Assembly (NCBI RefSeq): GCF_005490785.1
Contig: NZ_CP027295.1
Coordinates: forward strand, 1,922,001-1,986,000
Source: Brachybacterium sp. SGAir0954
GTDB taxonomy: Bacteria > Actinomycetota > Actinomycetes > Actinomycetales > Dermabacteraceae
DNA: 64,000 nucleotides
Direction: 5' to 3'
Below are positions 8,360 to 17,426 of this stretch, piece by piece. Made by a program: the position numbers and the translations under genes. The stretch's first letter is position 1, and each line of letters opens with the position of its first letter. The notes beneath the pieces were generated by a model, which worked only from the letters and a program-made list of their open reading frames with translations, was not told the origin of the DNA and made no database searches.

Positions 8360-9547
8360 TCAGGAGTCCTTGGACCCGGTCTCGTCCGTCCCAGCGCCCT
8401 CGCCGCCGGCGGCGCCTTCCCCGCTCGCGTCGCGCGGGGTCAGGCGGTACTCCTCGGAGGTGTAGGAGTCGGCGTCGCGGTGGAGGTTCCGCAGGCGGAT
8501 GTCGCGGCCCTCGTCCACGAGCTTCTCGTGCTTGGACTCCGCCTTCTCCGCGCCCTTCTCGCCGCGCAGCGGGAGGGCGAGGCCGTCCTCCGCGGGGCGC
8601 CCGGCCTCGAGCTCGCGGGCGCGCTCGAACTCGGCGTCGACCTCCGCGCCGATCAGCACCACGATGTTCATGATCCACAGGGCGAACAGGACGGCCATGA
8701 TGCCGCCGATCGCGCCGTAGCTCGAGTAGCTCGCGAAGGTGGACATGTAGATCGAGACGGCGACCGCGGCGACGGCCACGCCGATGATCGCGACGACGCC
8801 GCCGGGGGAGATGAGGCGGAACGGCTTCTCGACGTTCGGGGCACCCCAGTAGAGCAGCGAGATGAGCGCGAAGGCGAGCAGCAGGATGACCGGCCACTTC
8901 GCCCACGCCCAGATCGGCAGGAAGGAATCCATGAGGAAGGTGAGCACGCCGCCCGCGCCGATCGTGTCCGCGATCGGGCCCAGCACACCCTGCACGATCG
9001 TCTCGTTGAGCAGGATCGAGATCAGCACGAGCAGGATGCCGAGCACGAGCGCCGCGGTGAGGGCGAGCATCCCGCCGTTCAGGCGGATCGGGCCGCGGCC
9101 CTCGGGCACCTCGTAGATGTCGTTGGCGACGCGGCCGAAGGCCTTCACGTACGCGGAGGCGGACCACAGCGCGGTCGCGATACCGATGATGAGCGCGATC
9201 GTGCCGCCGCTCGCGGAGCCCATGAGCGAGTCGACCGTGGACTTCACCGCCTCGTCGGCGCCCAGTCCGCTGCCGCCGGCCGCGCTGTTGATCGCGTCGA
9301 CGAGGAGCTGGGAGATCTGGTCCTTGATGCTCGAGAGCAGCAGGGTCGCGAGGGAGAAGACGGCCAGCAGGGTCGGCGCGATGGACAGCACCATGAAGTA
9401 GGTCAGCTTCGCGGCCTGATCGGTGCCGCCGTCCCGGGAGAACTCCGAGAGGACCCGCTTGGCCATGTACTTCAGCGTGGGCCGGCTGAGCCGGGGGGAG
9501 GAGTCGAGCTCGCCGTTCGAGCCGGGCGATGCGGAGGACAGTGCCAT
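8360..9547 (-). CDS. YihY/BrkB-family inner-membrane protein
   Basis: A 395-residue membrane protein of the YihY/virulence factor BrkB family (function unresolved; once misannotated as RNase BN). About six TM segments span residues 45-310, with the family pattern AAKLTYFMVLSIAPTLLA, LWSASAYVKAFGRVAND and SYGAIGGIMAVLFALWI. The C-terminal ~90 residues are charged and cytoplasmic. The ATG at 9547 is chosen because AGGAG lies 8 nt upstream; the longer in-frame alternative has an unrelated Arg/Pro-rich head. Its stop lies one nucleotide from the SRAP start. Confidence 0.93.
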   Translation of the reverse strand: MALSSASPGSNGELDSSPRLSRPTLKYMAKRVLSEFSRDGGTDQAAKLTYFMVLSIAPTLLAVFSLATLLLSSIKDQISQLLVDAINSAAGGSGLGADEAVKSTVDSLMGSASGGTIALIIGIATALWSASAYVKAFGRVANDIYEVPEGRGPIRLNGGMLALTAALVLGILLVLISILLNETIVQGVLGPIADTIGAGGVLTFLMDSFLPIWAWAKWPVILLLAFALISLLYWGAPNVEKPFRLISPGGVVAIIGVAVAAVAVSIYMSTFASYSSYGAIGGIMAVLFALWIMNIVVLIGAEVDAEFERARELEAGRPAEDGLALPLRGEKGAEKAESKHEKLVDEGRDIRLRNLHRDADSYTSEEYRLTPRDASGEGAAGGEGAGTDETGSKDS

Positions 9548-9765
9548 GGACGTGCTCCTGACGGGACGGGGCGCGCGGCGGCGCCACGGTGTGTCACCTG
9601 CACCGACATCCTTGCACGAATGGAGTCTGGGAGAGTTGTCCACATTCCCGGGGAGCGGCGAGCGGGCGGGGCGCCGCGCTTCTTACAGTGACCGGCGAGG
9701 AACGACGTGGGACCGACCGAGGGGTCGGCACCGCCCGCGATCGTGGGACCACCGAGGGGAGTGGG

Positions 9766-10992
9766 ATGGACGCCGCCACCATCATCGAGGCCGAGTCGCG
9801 GGAGCTGATCCGCCGCCGCGGCCTCGATGCGCGCGCCGACGGGCTCGAGCCGCTCATCCGCGAGGTCGTCACCGACTACGACCGCCGCGCGGCCGGCGGC
9901 GCCGTGCCCACCGTGCGTGACACGGACCTCGTGGTCGCGGAGGTCGCGGCGAGGATCGGCGGCTTCGGGCCCCTCCAGGACCTGCTGGACGACCCGGGCG
10001 TCGAGGAGATCTGGGTCAACTCGCCTACCCAGATCTTCTGCGCCCGCAACGGGCGCAGCGAGCTCACCACGATCGTCATGACGGACGACGAGGTGCGCGG
10101 GGTCGTCGAGCGGATGCTCGTGAGCTCCGGGCGCCGGCTCGACCTCAGCACCCCCTTCGTGGACGCCCTCCTGCCGGACGGCTCCCGCCTCCACGTGGTC
10201 ATCCCCTCGGTCACCCGGCGCCACGCCTCCGTCAACATCCGCAAGTTCGTCGCCAAGGCCCACGACCTCGAGGGCATGGTGCAGCTCGGCTCGCTCACCA
10301 CGCAGGCCGCGGCCTTCCTCGACGCCGCCGTCGCCGCCGGTCTCAACGTCATCGTCAGCGGCGCGACCGGCGCCGGGAAGACGACCTTCCTGCGCTGCCT
10401 CGCCCAGTCCGTCGGGCCCCGCGAGCGCGTCGTCACGATCGAGGAGGTCTTCGAGCTCGCGCTGCCGCTGCGGGACGTGGTCGCCCTCCAGACCCGCCAG
10501 GCGAACCTCGAGGGCACCGGCGAGATCTCCATGCGGCGCCTCGTGAAGGAGGCGCTGCGCATGCGCCCCAGCCGCATCGTCGTGGGGGAGGTGCGCGAGG
10601 CGGAGGCACTGGACATGCTCATCGCCCTCAACAGCGGCCTTCCCGGGCTCTGCACCCTGCACGCGAACTCCGCGCGGGAAGCGGTCGCGAAGCTCTGCAC
10701 GCTGCCGCTGCTCGCCGGGGAGAACGTCGCGAGCCGCTTCGTCGTCCCCACCGTCGCGAGCGCGATCGACATCGTCGTCCACCTCGACATGTTCGCCGAC
10801 GGCCGCCGGCGGGTCCGCGAGATCGTGGGCCTCTCCGGGCGCGTCGAGGACGAGGTCATCGAGGTCTCCGACCTCTTCAGCGTCCAGGGCGACCGCCTCG
10901 TCCGCGGCGACGGGCACCCGCCGCACCCCGACCGCTTCGCCCGTGCCGGCGTCGACCTCCGCGGGATCCTTGCGCCCGGGGAGGCGGCATGA
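9766..10992 (+). CDS. tadA: Tad pilus assembly ATPase TadA/CpaF
   Basis: A 408-residue secretion ATPase that powers assembly of Flp/Tad pili at the inner membrane. The N-terminal region (to about residue 150) carries the CpaF signature GFGPLQDLLDDPGVEEIWVN. The RecA-like domain has Walker A SGATGAGKTT, the Asp box TIEEVFEL, Walker B RIVVGEVREAEALDML and the His box CTLHANSAREA. The ATG at 9766 has a GAGGGGAG ribosome-binding site. It is the first gene of the Tad operon, and its stop overlaps tadB by 4 nt. Confidence 0.95.
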   Translation: MDAATIIEAESRELIRRRGLDARADGLEPLIREVVTDYDRRAAGGAVPTVRDTDLVVAEVAARIGGFGPLQDLLDDPGVEEIWVNSPTQIFCARNGRSELTTIVMTDDEVRGVVERMLVSSGRRLDLSTPFVDALLPDGSRLHVVIPSVTRRHASVNIRKFVAKAHDLEGMVQLGSLTTQAAAFLDAAVAAGLNVIVSGATGAGKTTFLRCLAQSVGPRERVVTIEEVFELALPLRDVVALQTRQANLEGTGEISMRRLVKEALRMRPSRIVVGEVREAEALDMLIALNSGLPGLCTLHANSAREAVAKLCTLPLLAGENVASRFVVPTVASAIDIVVHLDMFADGRRRVREIVGLSGRVEDEVIEVSDLFSVQGDRLVRGDGHPPHPDRFARAGVDLRGILAPGEAA

Positions 10993-11861
10993 TCGACGGC
11001 GCCTTCGTCGGCCTCGTGCTGGGCCTCGGGCTGCTCGCGATCTGGTGGTCGCTGTGGGAGCAGGAGGGGTCCGCCGTGCGCCGCGGCCGGATCGGCGAGG
11101 TTCTCGACCGGCTCCGCGATGACCTCGTCGTCGTCGGCCTCGGGACGGTCCCGCCGATCGCGGTCCCCCTGCTGAGTGCCGGCCTCGGGCTGGTGGTCGC
11201 CGCGGCGCTGTGGGCGGTCTCCGGCGCGGTGGTCCCCTCGGTCACGATCGGCACCGCCTCGAGCGGCCTCCCGGTCCTGCTGCTGCGCTCCGCCGCGCGG
11301 CGTCGCGCCACCGCCCTGCGCGAGGTGTGGCCGGAGGCCGTCGACCACATCAACTCCGCCATCCGGGCGGGGCTCTCGCTGCCCGAGGCCCTCGTCCAAC
11401 TCAGCCGCAAGGGCCCCGAGCAGCTGCGTCCCGCGTTCACCGAGTTCGGGCGGGACTACCAGGCCAGCGGTGACTTCGCGGCGAGCCTGGACCGGCTCAA
11501 GGTGCGCCTCGCGGATCCCGTCGGCGACCGCATCGTCGAGGCCCTGCGCATCACCCGCGACGTGGGCGGCACCGACCTGGGCGCGCTGCTGCGCACCCTC
11601 TCCGCCTTCCTGCGGGAGGACGCCCGCACCCGCTCGGAGATCGAGGCGCGCCAGTCCTGGACCGTGAACGCCGCGCGCCTCGCCCTCGTCGCCCCGTGGC
11701 TCGTGCTGGCCCTCATGGCGACGCGGCCCGAGGCCGCGCAGGCCTACGACTCGAGCGCGGGGCTCGTGATGATCCTCGGCGGCGCCGTCGTCTCCGTGAT
11801 CGCCTACCGCGTCATGCTCGTCATCGCGCGGCTCCCTCAGGACGAGCGGGTGCTGCGATGA
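10989..11861 (+). CDS. tadB: Tad pilus inner-membrane platform protein TadB
   Basis: A 290-residue T2SSF-domain membrane protein. A TM helix lies at the N-terminus, a helix pair around residues 55-95, the cytoplasmic T2SSF region at about 110-225 (HINSAIRAGLSLPEALVQLS and DVGGTDLGALLRTLSAFLRED), and two C-terminal helices. With TadC it should form the platform engaged by the TadA ATPase. It overlaps both neighbours by 4 nt (ATGA), so the operon is translationally coupled. Confidence 0.92.
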   Translation: MIDGAFVGLVLGLGLLAIWWSLWEQEGSAVRRGRIGEVLDRLRDDLVVVGLGTVPPIAVPLLSAGLGLVVAAALWAVSGAVVPSVTIGTASSGLPVLLLRSAARRRATALREVWPEAVDHINSAIRAGLSLPEALVQLSRKGPEQLRPAFTEFGRDYQASGDFAASLDRLKVRLADPVGDRIVEALRITRDVGGTDLGALLRTLSAFLREDARTRSEIEARQSWTVNAARLALVAPWLVLALMATRPEAAQAYDSSAGLVMILGGAVVSVIAYRVMLVIARLPQDERVLR

Positions 11862-12802
11862 CCGGGCCGAGCACCGTCGTCGCGGGAGCCCTGGTGGGCC
11901 TCATGCTCGGCGTCGGGCTGGTCCTCATCAGCGGGTTCCTTCCCTGGCTGCGACGCCGCGACCTCGCCGCGCGCGTCGACCCGTACCTGCGCCGCGCCGC
12001 GGGCAGCGCCCTGCTCGACGCCTCGCCCTCCTCCAGCCGCGCCCGCCTCGTGGTCGAGAACCTCCTGGGCCCCGTCGCCCAGCACGCGCTCGGCCTGCTC
12101 GAGCGGCTCACGGGAGGCGCGGAGCAGCTCGAGAAGCGGCTGCGCCTCGCGGGTCGGCGCAGCAGCGTGGACTCCTTCCGCATCGAGCAGGTGGTGTTCA
12201 GTGCGATCGGACTCGTGATCGGGCTCGGCGTCGCGCTCGCCGCGATCGGCCTGCGCGGGACGAGCCCCCTCATGGGTCTGCTCATCGTCGCGATCGGTGT
12301 GGTCCTCGGGGTCCTCCTGCGCGACTACCTGCTGACCATGGAGATCAAGCGCCGCGCCTCGCGCATGGCCCGGGAGTTCCCCACCGTCGCCGATCTCCTC
12401 GCGCTCGCCGTCGCGGCCGGCGAGAGCCCCATCGGGGCGATGGAGCGGGTCGCCCGCTCCTCGACCGGTGCGCTGCCGGACGAGTTCGCGGCGACCGTCG
12501 CGGACATCCACGCCGGGACCGGCGTCGCCCCGGCGCTCGCGGCGCTCGGCACGCGCACCCCGCTCACGGCACTCGCCCGGTTCGGTGAGGGCGTCTCCGT
12601 CGCCATCGAGCGCGGCACCCCGCTCGCGGACGTGCTCCGCGCCCAGGCGCAGGACGCGCGGGAGTCCGCCAAGCGGGACCTCATGGAGACCGCCGGCCGC
12701 CGTGAGGTGGTCATGCTCGTCCCCGTCGTGTTCCTGGTCCTGCCGCTCGTCATCGTCTTCGCGATCTTCCCCGGCCTCGCCGTCCTGGAGATCGCGCTGT
12801 GA
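11858..12802 (+). CDS. tadC: Tad pilus inner-membrane platform protein TadC
   Basis: A 314-residue T2SSF-domain protein, second half of the TadBC platform. TM helices are seen at the N-terminus (VVAGALVGLMLGVGLVLIS), around residues 110-155, and at the C-terminus (VVMLVPVVFLVLPLVIVFAIF). The cytoplasmic T2SSF region between them contains PTVADLLALAVAAGESPIGAMERV. The start codon overlaps the tadB stop in ATGA. Confidence 0.92.
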   Translation: MTGPSTVVAGALVGLMLGVGLVLISGFLPWLRRRDLAARVDPYLRRAAGSALLDASPSSSRARLVVENLLGPVAQHALGLLERLTGGAEQLEKRLRLAGRRSSVDSFRIEQVVFSAIGLVIGLGVALAAIGLRGTSPLMGLLIVAIGVVLGVLLRDYLLTMEIKRRASRMAREFPTVADLLALAVAAGESPIGAMERVARSSTGALPDEFAATVADIHAGTGVAPALAALGTRTPLTALARFGEGVSVAIERGTPLADVLRAQAQDARESAKRDLMETAGRREVVMLVPVVFLVLPLVIVFAIFPGLAVLEIAL

Positions 12803-12881
12803 GGCGCTCCGCGCCGTCCTGTCCCACCCCGCCCCACCGTCCCTGCATCGCACGCACACCGAATCGTCCGAGGAGGACACC

Positions 12882-13109
12882 ATGACCGTGCACCGCACCC
12901 ACCTCGCCCGCCCGAAGCCGCCGGTCCACCGCCGGCTGCTCGCCGCTCTCGCCTCCCGCCTCGGCTCCGAGCGCGGGGACGTCCCCGGCTGGGTCCTCAT
13001 CACCCTGATGACCGCCGGGATCGTCATCGCCCTGTGGGCCGTGGCGAGCGACCAGATCGTGCAGATCTTCGAGAACGCGATGGCGCCGTTCCTCGGCGGC
13101 TCGCTCTGA
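12882..13109 (+). CDS. Small Flp/pilin-like Tad locus protein
   Basis: A 75-residue protein with a basic N-terminus and a single C-terminal hydrophobic helix preceded by ERGDVPGWVLITLMTAG. This arrangement resembles the leader plus hydrophobic stalk of actinobacterial Flp pilins, and the position between tadC and the tadE-like genes fits the major or minor pilin. A strong AGGAGG ribosome-binding site lies 7 nt upstream, which suggests high expression relative to its neighbours. The canonical prepilin-peptidase site is not clear, so pilin status is inferred from size, topology and context. Confidence 0.75.
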   Translation: MTVHRTHLARPKPPVHRRLLAALASRLGSERGDVPGWVLITLMTAGIVIALWAVASDQIVQIFENAMAPFLGGSL

Positions 13110-13167
13110 GCTGTCCCGGCCCGTCCTGACACCCCGCACGACCAGACCGGAGAGGAGGTCCTCGTCG

Positions 13168-13659
13168 ATGACGCGTCCATCAGACCTGTCCCCGGCGTCT
13201 CGTCCGGCGCCGCGCCCGACGGCGGTGGCGACGGCGACCGGAGCCTCCGCACGCGCACGGTCGACCCGCCTCGACCGACTGCGGGACCGGCTCGCCTCGG
13301 AACGGGGCTCCGCCGTCGCCGAGTTCCCGATGGTCGCGGCGCTGATCATCGTCATCGCCCTCACGATCGTGCAGGCGGCGATGCTGCTGCACACGCGCAA
13401 CACGCTCACCGACGCGGCCGTCCAGGGCGCGCACCGGGCGGCGCTCGTGGGCGCCACCCCGGAGGACGGTGCGCTTCGGGCGGAGCGGCTGATCGCCGAG
13501 CGCTTCGGCTCCGGATACGACGCGCATGCCGTGGCCTCCCAGGACGCCGACGGCCTCGTGACCGTCGAGGTCGAGGCGACGCTCCCGCTCGTGGGATTGC
13601 TGGGTCCCGAGGCCTCCCTGCACGTCGAGGGGCGCGCCCTGGACGAGGAGTCCTGGTGA
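13168..13659 (+). CDS. TadE-like minor pilin/pseudopilin
   Basis: A 163-residue protein with a long basic N-terminal region, then the TadE signature ERGSAVAEF followed by a hydrophobic helix (MVAALIIVIALTIVQAAML), with a C-terminal extracytoplasmic domain of about 85 residues. TadE-family pseudopilins help initiate Tad pilus assembly. A GAGAGGAGGT ribosome-binding site precedes the ATG, and its stop overlaps the GTG of the next gene by 4 nt. Confidence 0.85.
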   Translation: MTRPSDLSPASRPAPRPTAVATATGASARARSTRLDRLRDRLASERGSAVAEFPMVAALIIVIALTIVQAAMLLHTRNTLTDAAVQGAHRAALVGATPEDGALRAERLIAERFGSGYDAHAVASQDADGLVTVEVEATLPLVGLLGPEASLHVEGRALDEESW

Positions 13660-14189
13660 GCGGGCGGCCGGTCCCGCGACGGCGGCGGGGACCCGGCGCC
13701 GAGCTCCGCCTCGCCACTGGCCGCCACCTCCCGGCGGGCGCGCGGCGCGGCGTCCGGACCGCCGGGCCCGCGGGGGAGGACGGCAACGCCCTCGTGGAGT
13801 TCGTCGTGCTCGGCGTCGCGCTCCTGATCCCGACCCTGTACCTCGTGCTGACCCTCGGCTCGGTGCAGTCCGCGGTGTTCGCGGCGGACGTCGTCGCCCG
13901 CGACGCCGCCCGCATCCACGCCGTCGAGGAGGATCCGGGCACGGCCCGGGACCGCGCCGCCCGGCACACCCGGCTCGTGCTCGAGGACTTCGGCCTCGAG
14001 GCCCAGGACGTCGTGACGATCTCCTGCACCGAGGATCCCTGCTCGACCCCCGGCGGCCTCGTCACCGCGCAGGTGCGGATCCCCGTGCCGGTGCCGGGCC
14101 TCGGACCCTTCCTCGGCGGTGGGGGACCGGTCGCCGTGAGCGCTACCCATGCCGTGCCCGTGGACCGCTATCGGGCGCCGAACGGATGA
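13656..14189 (+). CDS. Second TadE/TadF-like pseudopilin
   Basis: A 177-residue product starting from a GTG that overlaps the preceding TGA. The pilin-like helix follows EDGNALVEF (VVLGVALLIPTLYLVLTLG), and a Cys pair (SCTEDPC) in the external part may form a disulfide. Its glycine/proline-rich end suggests an extracellular domain. It probably works with the preceding TadE-like protein. The gene is coupled to the next through ATGA. Confidence 0.8.
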   Translation: MSGRPVPRRRRGPGAELRLATGRHLPAGARRGVRTAGPAGEDGNALVEFVVLGVALLIPTLYLVLTLGSVQSAVFAADVVARDAARIHAVEEDPGTARDRAARHTRLVLEDFGLEAQDVVTISCTEDPCSTPGGLVTAQVRIPVPVPGLGPFLGGGGPVAVSATHAVPVDRYRAPNG

Positions 14190-14686
14190 GCGCCGTGCCC
14201 CGTCCCGTGCATCGCGCCCGCCCCCACGGTCCCGGACCGCGCTCCCTGCGCGCGGCGATCCGCGCGAGCGACGGATCGATGACCGTCCTCACCACCGGGG
14301 TGCTCGTCGTGATCCTGCTGGTGATGGCCGTGGGCGCCGCGATCACCGGGATGCACCTCGAGCGCAACGAGCTGCAGTCCGCGGCCGACTCGATCGCGCT
14401 CGCCGCTGCCCAGGGAGTGGACATGGAGGAGATCTACACGGCCGGCGACTCCTCCCCGATCACGGAGTCCTCGGCCCGGGCCGCCGCGGAGGAGCAGCTC
14501 TCCCGCTACCCGCTGGACACCACCCGCACCCACGACATCGGGCTCGACGAGGTGAGCGTGGAGGCGGATGGCACCGTGCGCATCGTCCTCTCCGCGCGCA
14601 CGGACCCGCCGCTGGCCGGATGGTTCACGCGCGGGAGCGGCACCTCGATCCCGCTCCATGTCGAGGGCGAGTCGCGCGCCCGCTGA
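14186..14686 (+). CDS. TadG-like putative secreted pilus-locus protein
   Basis: A 166-residue protein similar in layout to actinobacterial Tad-locus secretion/TadG-type proteins (Rv3654c class). A basic head is followed by DGSMTVLTTGVLVVILLVMAVGAAITGMHLERNELQSAADSIALAAA, a motif string shortened here to its pattern: D-G-S, a hydrophobic helix, then R-N-x-L-Q-x-A-A-D-x-x-A-L-A-A. This pattern is the TadG/TadE-like N-terminus. It is the last gene of the operon. No von Willebrand domain is present, so this is a short version. Confidence 0.8.
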   Translation: MSAVPRPVHRARPHGPGPRSLRAAIRASDGSMTVLTTGVLVVILLVMAVGAAITGMHLERNELQSAADSIALAAAQGVDMEEIYTAGDSSPITESSARAAAEEQLSRYPLDTTRTHDIGLDEVSVEADGTVRIVLSARTDPPLAGWFTRGSGTSIPLHVEGESRAR

Positions 14687-14933
14687 TCGGGACGGGCGCA
14701 CCCGCCCGCCGACCCCGGCACCGACCGATGGGCAGGATGCGCGCGCCCGGCTCACGCCCCTCCCGACCCGTGGCCGCACGTCGACCCCGGTGAGCGCCGT
14801 CGACTAGCGTGCGTGCAGCACGCGCCGCAGAGCCGCCGCCCGCAGCGCCCGTCCCGCCCGCACCACCCGGAGACCCGCCGATGACGCCGTCGCACCCGAG
14901 AACCGCTCCTTCCCCGCACCCGGGAGCCTCGGC

Positions 14934-16121
14934 ATGACGGCCGTCCTGCTCGCCCCGGACAAGTTCAAGGGCTCCCTCACCGCCGCGCAGGTCGCGGCCG
15001 CCCTCGCCCGCGGGATCACGGCGACATCTCCCGGAGCCTCGCTCGCGAGCTGCCCGATCGCGGACGGCGGCGACGGCACGGTCGACGCCGCGATCGCCGC
15101 CGGCGCCGAGGAGCGCACGACGTGGATCACCGGGCCCACGGGCGAGCCGCGCGAGGGGACCTGGGCCCTCGACGGGGACGTCGCCGTGCTCGAGCTCGCG
15201 AGCGCCGTGGGCCTCGCGGCGCTCCCGGGCGGGCACCTCGCCCCGCGCGCCGCCTCGACCCGCGGGCTCGGGGAGCTGATCCACGCGGCCGTCGGCGCCG
15301 GAGCCCGCACGATCGTCGTGGGTCTCGGCGGGAGCGCCTCGACCGATGCCGGCGCGGGACTGCTCCAGGCCCTCGGCGCGGGACTGCTCACCGCCGGCGG
15401 CGAGCCGATCGCCCCGGGTCTCGCCGGGCTCGAGCAGCTCGCGCAGGCGGACGTCGCCCCGGCCCTCGCCGCCCTCGACGGCGTGACCCTGATCGCCGCG
15501 AACGACGTCGCGAACCCCCTGCTCGGCCCCGAGGGCGCGGCCGCGGTGTACGGCCCGCAGAAGGGCCTGGACGAGGACGGTGTGCGCGAGGCGGAGGCGA
15601 TCCTCACGAGCGCGGCCGCGCTCCTGGACTCCGAGGGTGGGCACGCGCGCGCCGCTGGCGCCGGGGCTGCCGGGGGGACCGGCTTCGCCCTGCTGCTGCT
15701 CGGGGCGACCCAGCGCTCCGGGGCGGACGTCGTCCTCGAGCTCGCCGGCTTCGACCAGCGCCTCGCCGGCGCCGATCTCGTGGTGACGGGGGAGGGGAAG
15801 CTCGACGAGCAGACCCTGCACGGCAAGGGGCCCGCGGAGGTCGCCCGCCGCGCCGTCGCCGCCGGGATCCCGGTGTGGGCGGTCGCGGGCGCCGTCACCC
15901 TCGGCGCGGAACAGCTCGAGCAGGCCGGGATCAGTCGTGCCCTGGACCTCGTCTCCCGCGCGGGCGGCGTCGAGGACGCGATCGCCCGCGGCGAGGAGCT
16001 GCTGGAGGCGATCGGGCAGGAGATCGGGCAGGCGATCGAGGCGGGTCACGTCCGTGAGATGGGACGCCCCGCGGCCGCCGCTCCCGGCGATCCCGCAGGC
16101 CCGCCCGCGACCCTGCCGTAG
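14934..16121 (+). CDS. Glycerate kinase (GK1 family)
   Basis: A 395-residue cytoplasmic kinase that phosphorylates D-glycerate to 2- or 3-phosphoglycerate and links glyoxylate/sugar-acid breakdown to glycolysis. Family motifs are [13 protein letters not shown] at the N-terminus, [32 protein letters not shown], and [15 protein letters not shown] near residue 280. A GGGAG ribosome-binding site is 8 nt upstream. A TAGCGT -10-like hexamer lies about 125 nt upstream (near 14,805). The last ~25 residues are a Pro/Ala tail that ends 11 nt before prfB. Confidence 0.93.
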   Translation: MTAVLLAPDKFKGSLTAAQVAAALARGITATSPGASLASCPIADGGDGTVDAAIAAGAEERTTWITGPTGEPREGTWALDGDVAVLELASAVGLAALPGGHLAPRAASTRGLGELIHAAVGAGARTIVVGLGGSASTDAGAGLLQALGAGLLTAGGEPIAPGLAGLEQLAQADVAPALAALDGVTLIAANDVANPLLGPEGAAAVYGPQKGLDEDGVREAEAILTSAAALLDSEGGHARAAGAGAAGGTGFALLLLGATQRSGADVVLELAGFDQRLAGADLVVTGEGKLDEQTLHGKGPAEVARRAVAAGIPVWAVAGAVTLGAEQLEQAGISRALDLVSRAGGVEDAIARGEELLEAIGQEIGQAIEAGHVREMGRPAAAAPGDPAGPPATLP

Positions 16122-16135
16122 ACTCCCTCCTCGTG
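16119..16135 (+). promoter_or_regulatory. -10 element immediately before prfB, near-leaderless
   Basis: TAGACT at 16119-16124 lies 8 nt before the prfB GTG, and no Shine-Dalgarno sequence is present. Transcription would begin within about two bases of the start codon. The hexamer overlaps the end of the glycerate kinase gene. Confidence 0.5.
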
Positions 16136-17248
16136 GCTTCCATCGACTTCTCCGAAGAGATCCCCCATCTGCGCTCGACGCTCTCGTCGATCGAGCAGGT
16201 GACGGACATCGACGCCCTCGACGAGAAGATCGCGGGGCTCGAGAAGCAGGCCTCCGCGCCGGATCTCTGGGACGACGTCGAGAACGCCCAGAAGGTCTCC
16301 GCCGCCCTCTCCCACGCGCAGGCCGAGCGCCGCCGCATCTCCGAGCTGGACAGCCGCATCGAGGACCTCGAGGTCATGGTGGAGCTCGCCGCGGAGGAGG
16401 ACGACGAGGACACCCTCGCCGAGGCGGAGTCCGAGTACCGCTCGATCAAGAAGTCCCTCGACGAGCTCGAGGTGCGCACCCTGCTCGCCGGCGAGTACGA
16501 CGAGCGCAACGCGGTCGTGACGATCCGCGCGGGCGCCGGCGGCGTCGACGCGGCGGACTTCGCCGAGATGCTCCTGCGCATGTACGTGCGCTGGGCGGAG
16601 CGCCACGGCTACCCGACCAAGATCATGGACACCTCCTACGCGGAGGAGGCGGGCCTGAAGTCAGTCACCTTCGAGGTCTCCGCGCCCTTCGCCTACGGCA
16701 CCCTCTCCGTCGAGGGCGGCACCCACCGCCTCGTGCGCATCAGCCCCTTCGACAACCAGGGCCGCCGCCAGACCTCCTTCGCGGCGGTCGAGGTCATCCC
16801 GCTCATCGAGTCCACCGACTCCGTGGAGATCCCGGAGAACGAGCTCAAGGTGGACGTGTTCCGCTCCTCGGGCCCCGGCGGCCAGAGCGTCAACACGACC
16901 GACTCGGCCGTGCGCATGACCCACCTCCCCACCGGCATCGTGGTCTCGATGCAGGACGAGAAGTCGCAGATCCAGAACCGCGCCGCGGCGCTGCGGGTCA
17001 TGCAGTCCCGCCTGCTGCTGCTGAAGAAGGCCGAGGAGGCCGCGGAGCGCAAGGAGCTCGCGGGTGACGTGAAGGCCAGCTGGGGCGACCAGATGCGCTC
17101 CTACGTGCTGAACCCGTACCAGATGGTCAAGGACCTCCGCACCGAGTACCAGGAGGGCAACCCCTCCTCGGTGTTCGACGGCGAGATCGACGAGTTCATC
17201 GACGCCGGCATCCGCTGGCGCGCCGGGCAGAACCGCTCCGAGGACTGA
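16133..17248 (+). CDS. prfB: Peptide chain release factor 2
   Basis: A 371-residue RF2 that terminates translation at UGA and UAA. The stop-codon recognition tripeptide SPF (in [12 protein letters not shown]) identifies RF2 rather than RF1, and the catalytic GGQ is in [17 protein letters not shown]. The gene reads in one frame from GTG and has no in-frame stop needing a +1 programmed frameshift, unlike Escherichia coli. The FtsE-FtsX-M23-SmpB-tmRNA series follows, as in other actinobacteria. Confidence 0.96.
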   Translation: MASIDFSEEIPHLRSTLSSIEQVTDIDALDEKIAGLEKQASAPDLWDDVENAQKVSAALSHAQAERRRISELDSRIEDLEVMVELAAEEDDEDTLAEAESEYRSIKKSLDELEVRTLLAGEYDERNAVVTIRAGAGGVDAADFAEMLLRMYVRWAERHGYPTKIMDTSYAEEAGLKSVTFEVSAPFAYGTLSVEGGTHRLVRISPFDNQGRRQTSFAAVEVIPLIESTDSVEIPENELKVDVFRSSGPGGQSVNTTDSAVRMTHLPTGIVVSMQDEKSQIQNRAAALRVMQSRLLLLKKAEEAAERKELAGDVKASWGDQMRSYVLNPYQMVKDLRTEYQEGNPSSVFDGEIDEFIDAGIRWRAGQNRSED

Positions 17249-17426
17249 TCCCCGGGGCGGACCACCCCGCCGCCCGCCGCTCCTGCGGGCCGCCGCGCCT
17301 CCGCCCCGATCAGGTTTGACCAGGTCTTGACCTCGATCCGGGCGGGCCGTGCGGCGCGCCGCCCCGCGCGCCTTCTACCCTGGAACGGCACGACGCCCCC
17401 GATGTGACAGGCACCGATCCCCTCCC

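Noticed and set aside
16133-16220. Programmed +1 frameshift in prfB
   Set aside because: The frame is continuous from GTG with no early in-frame TGA or slippery site.
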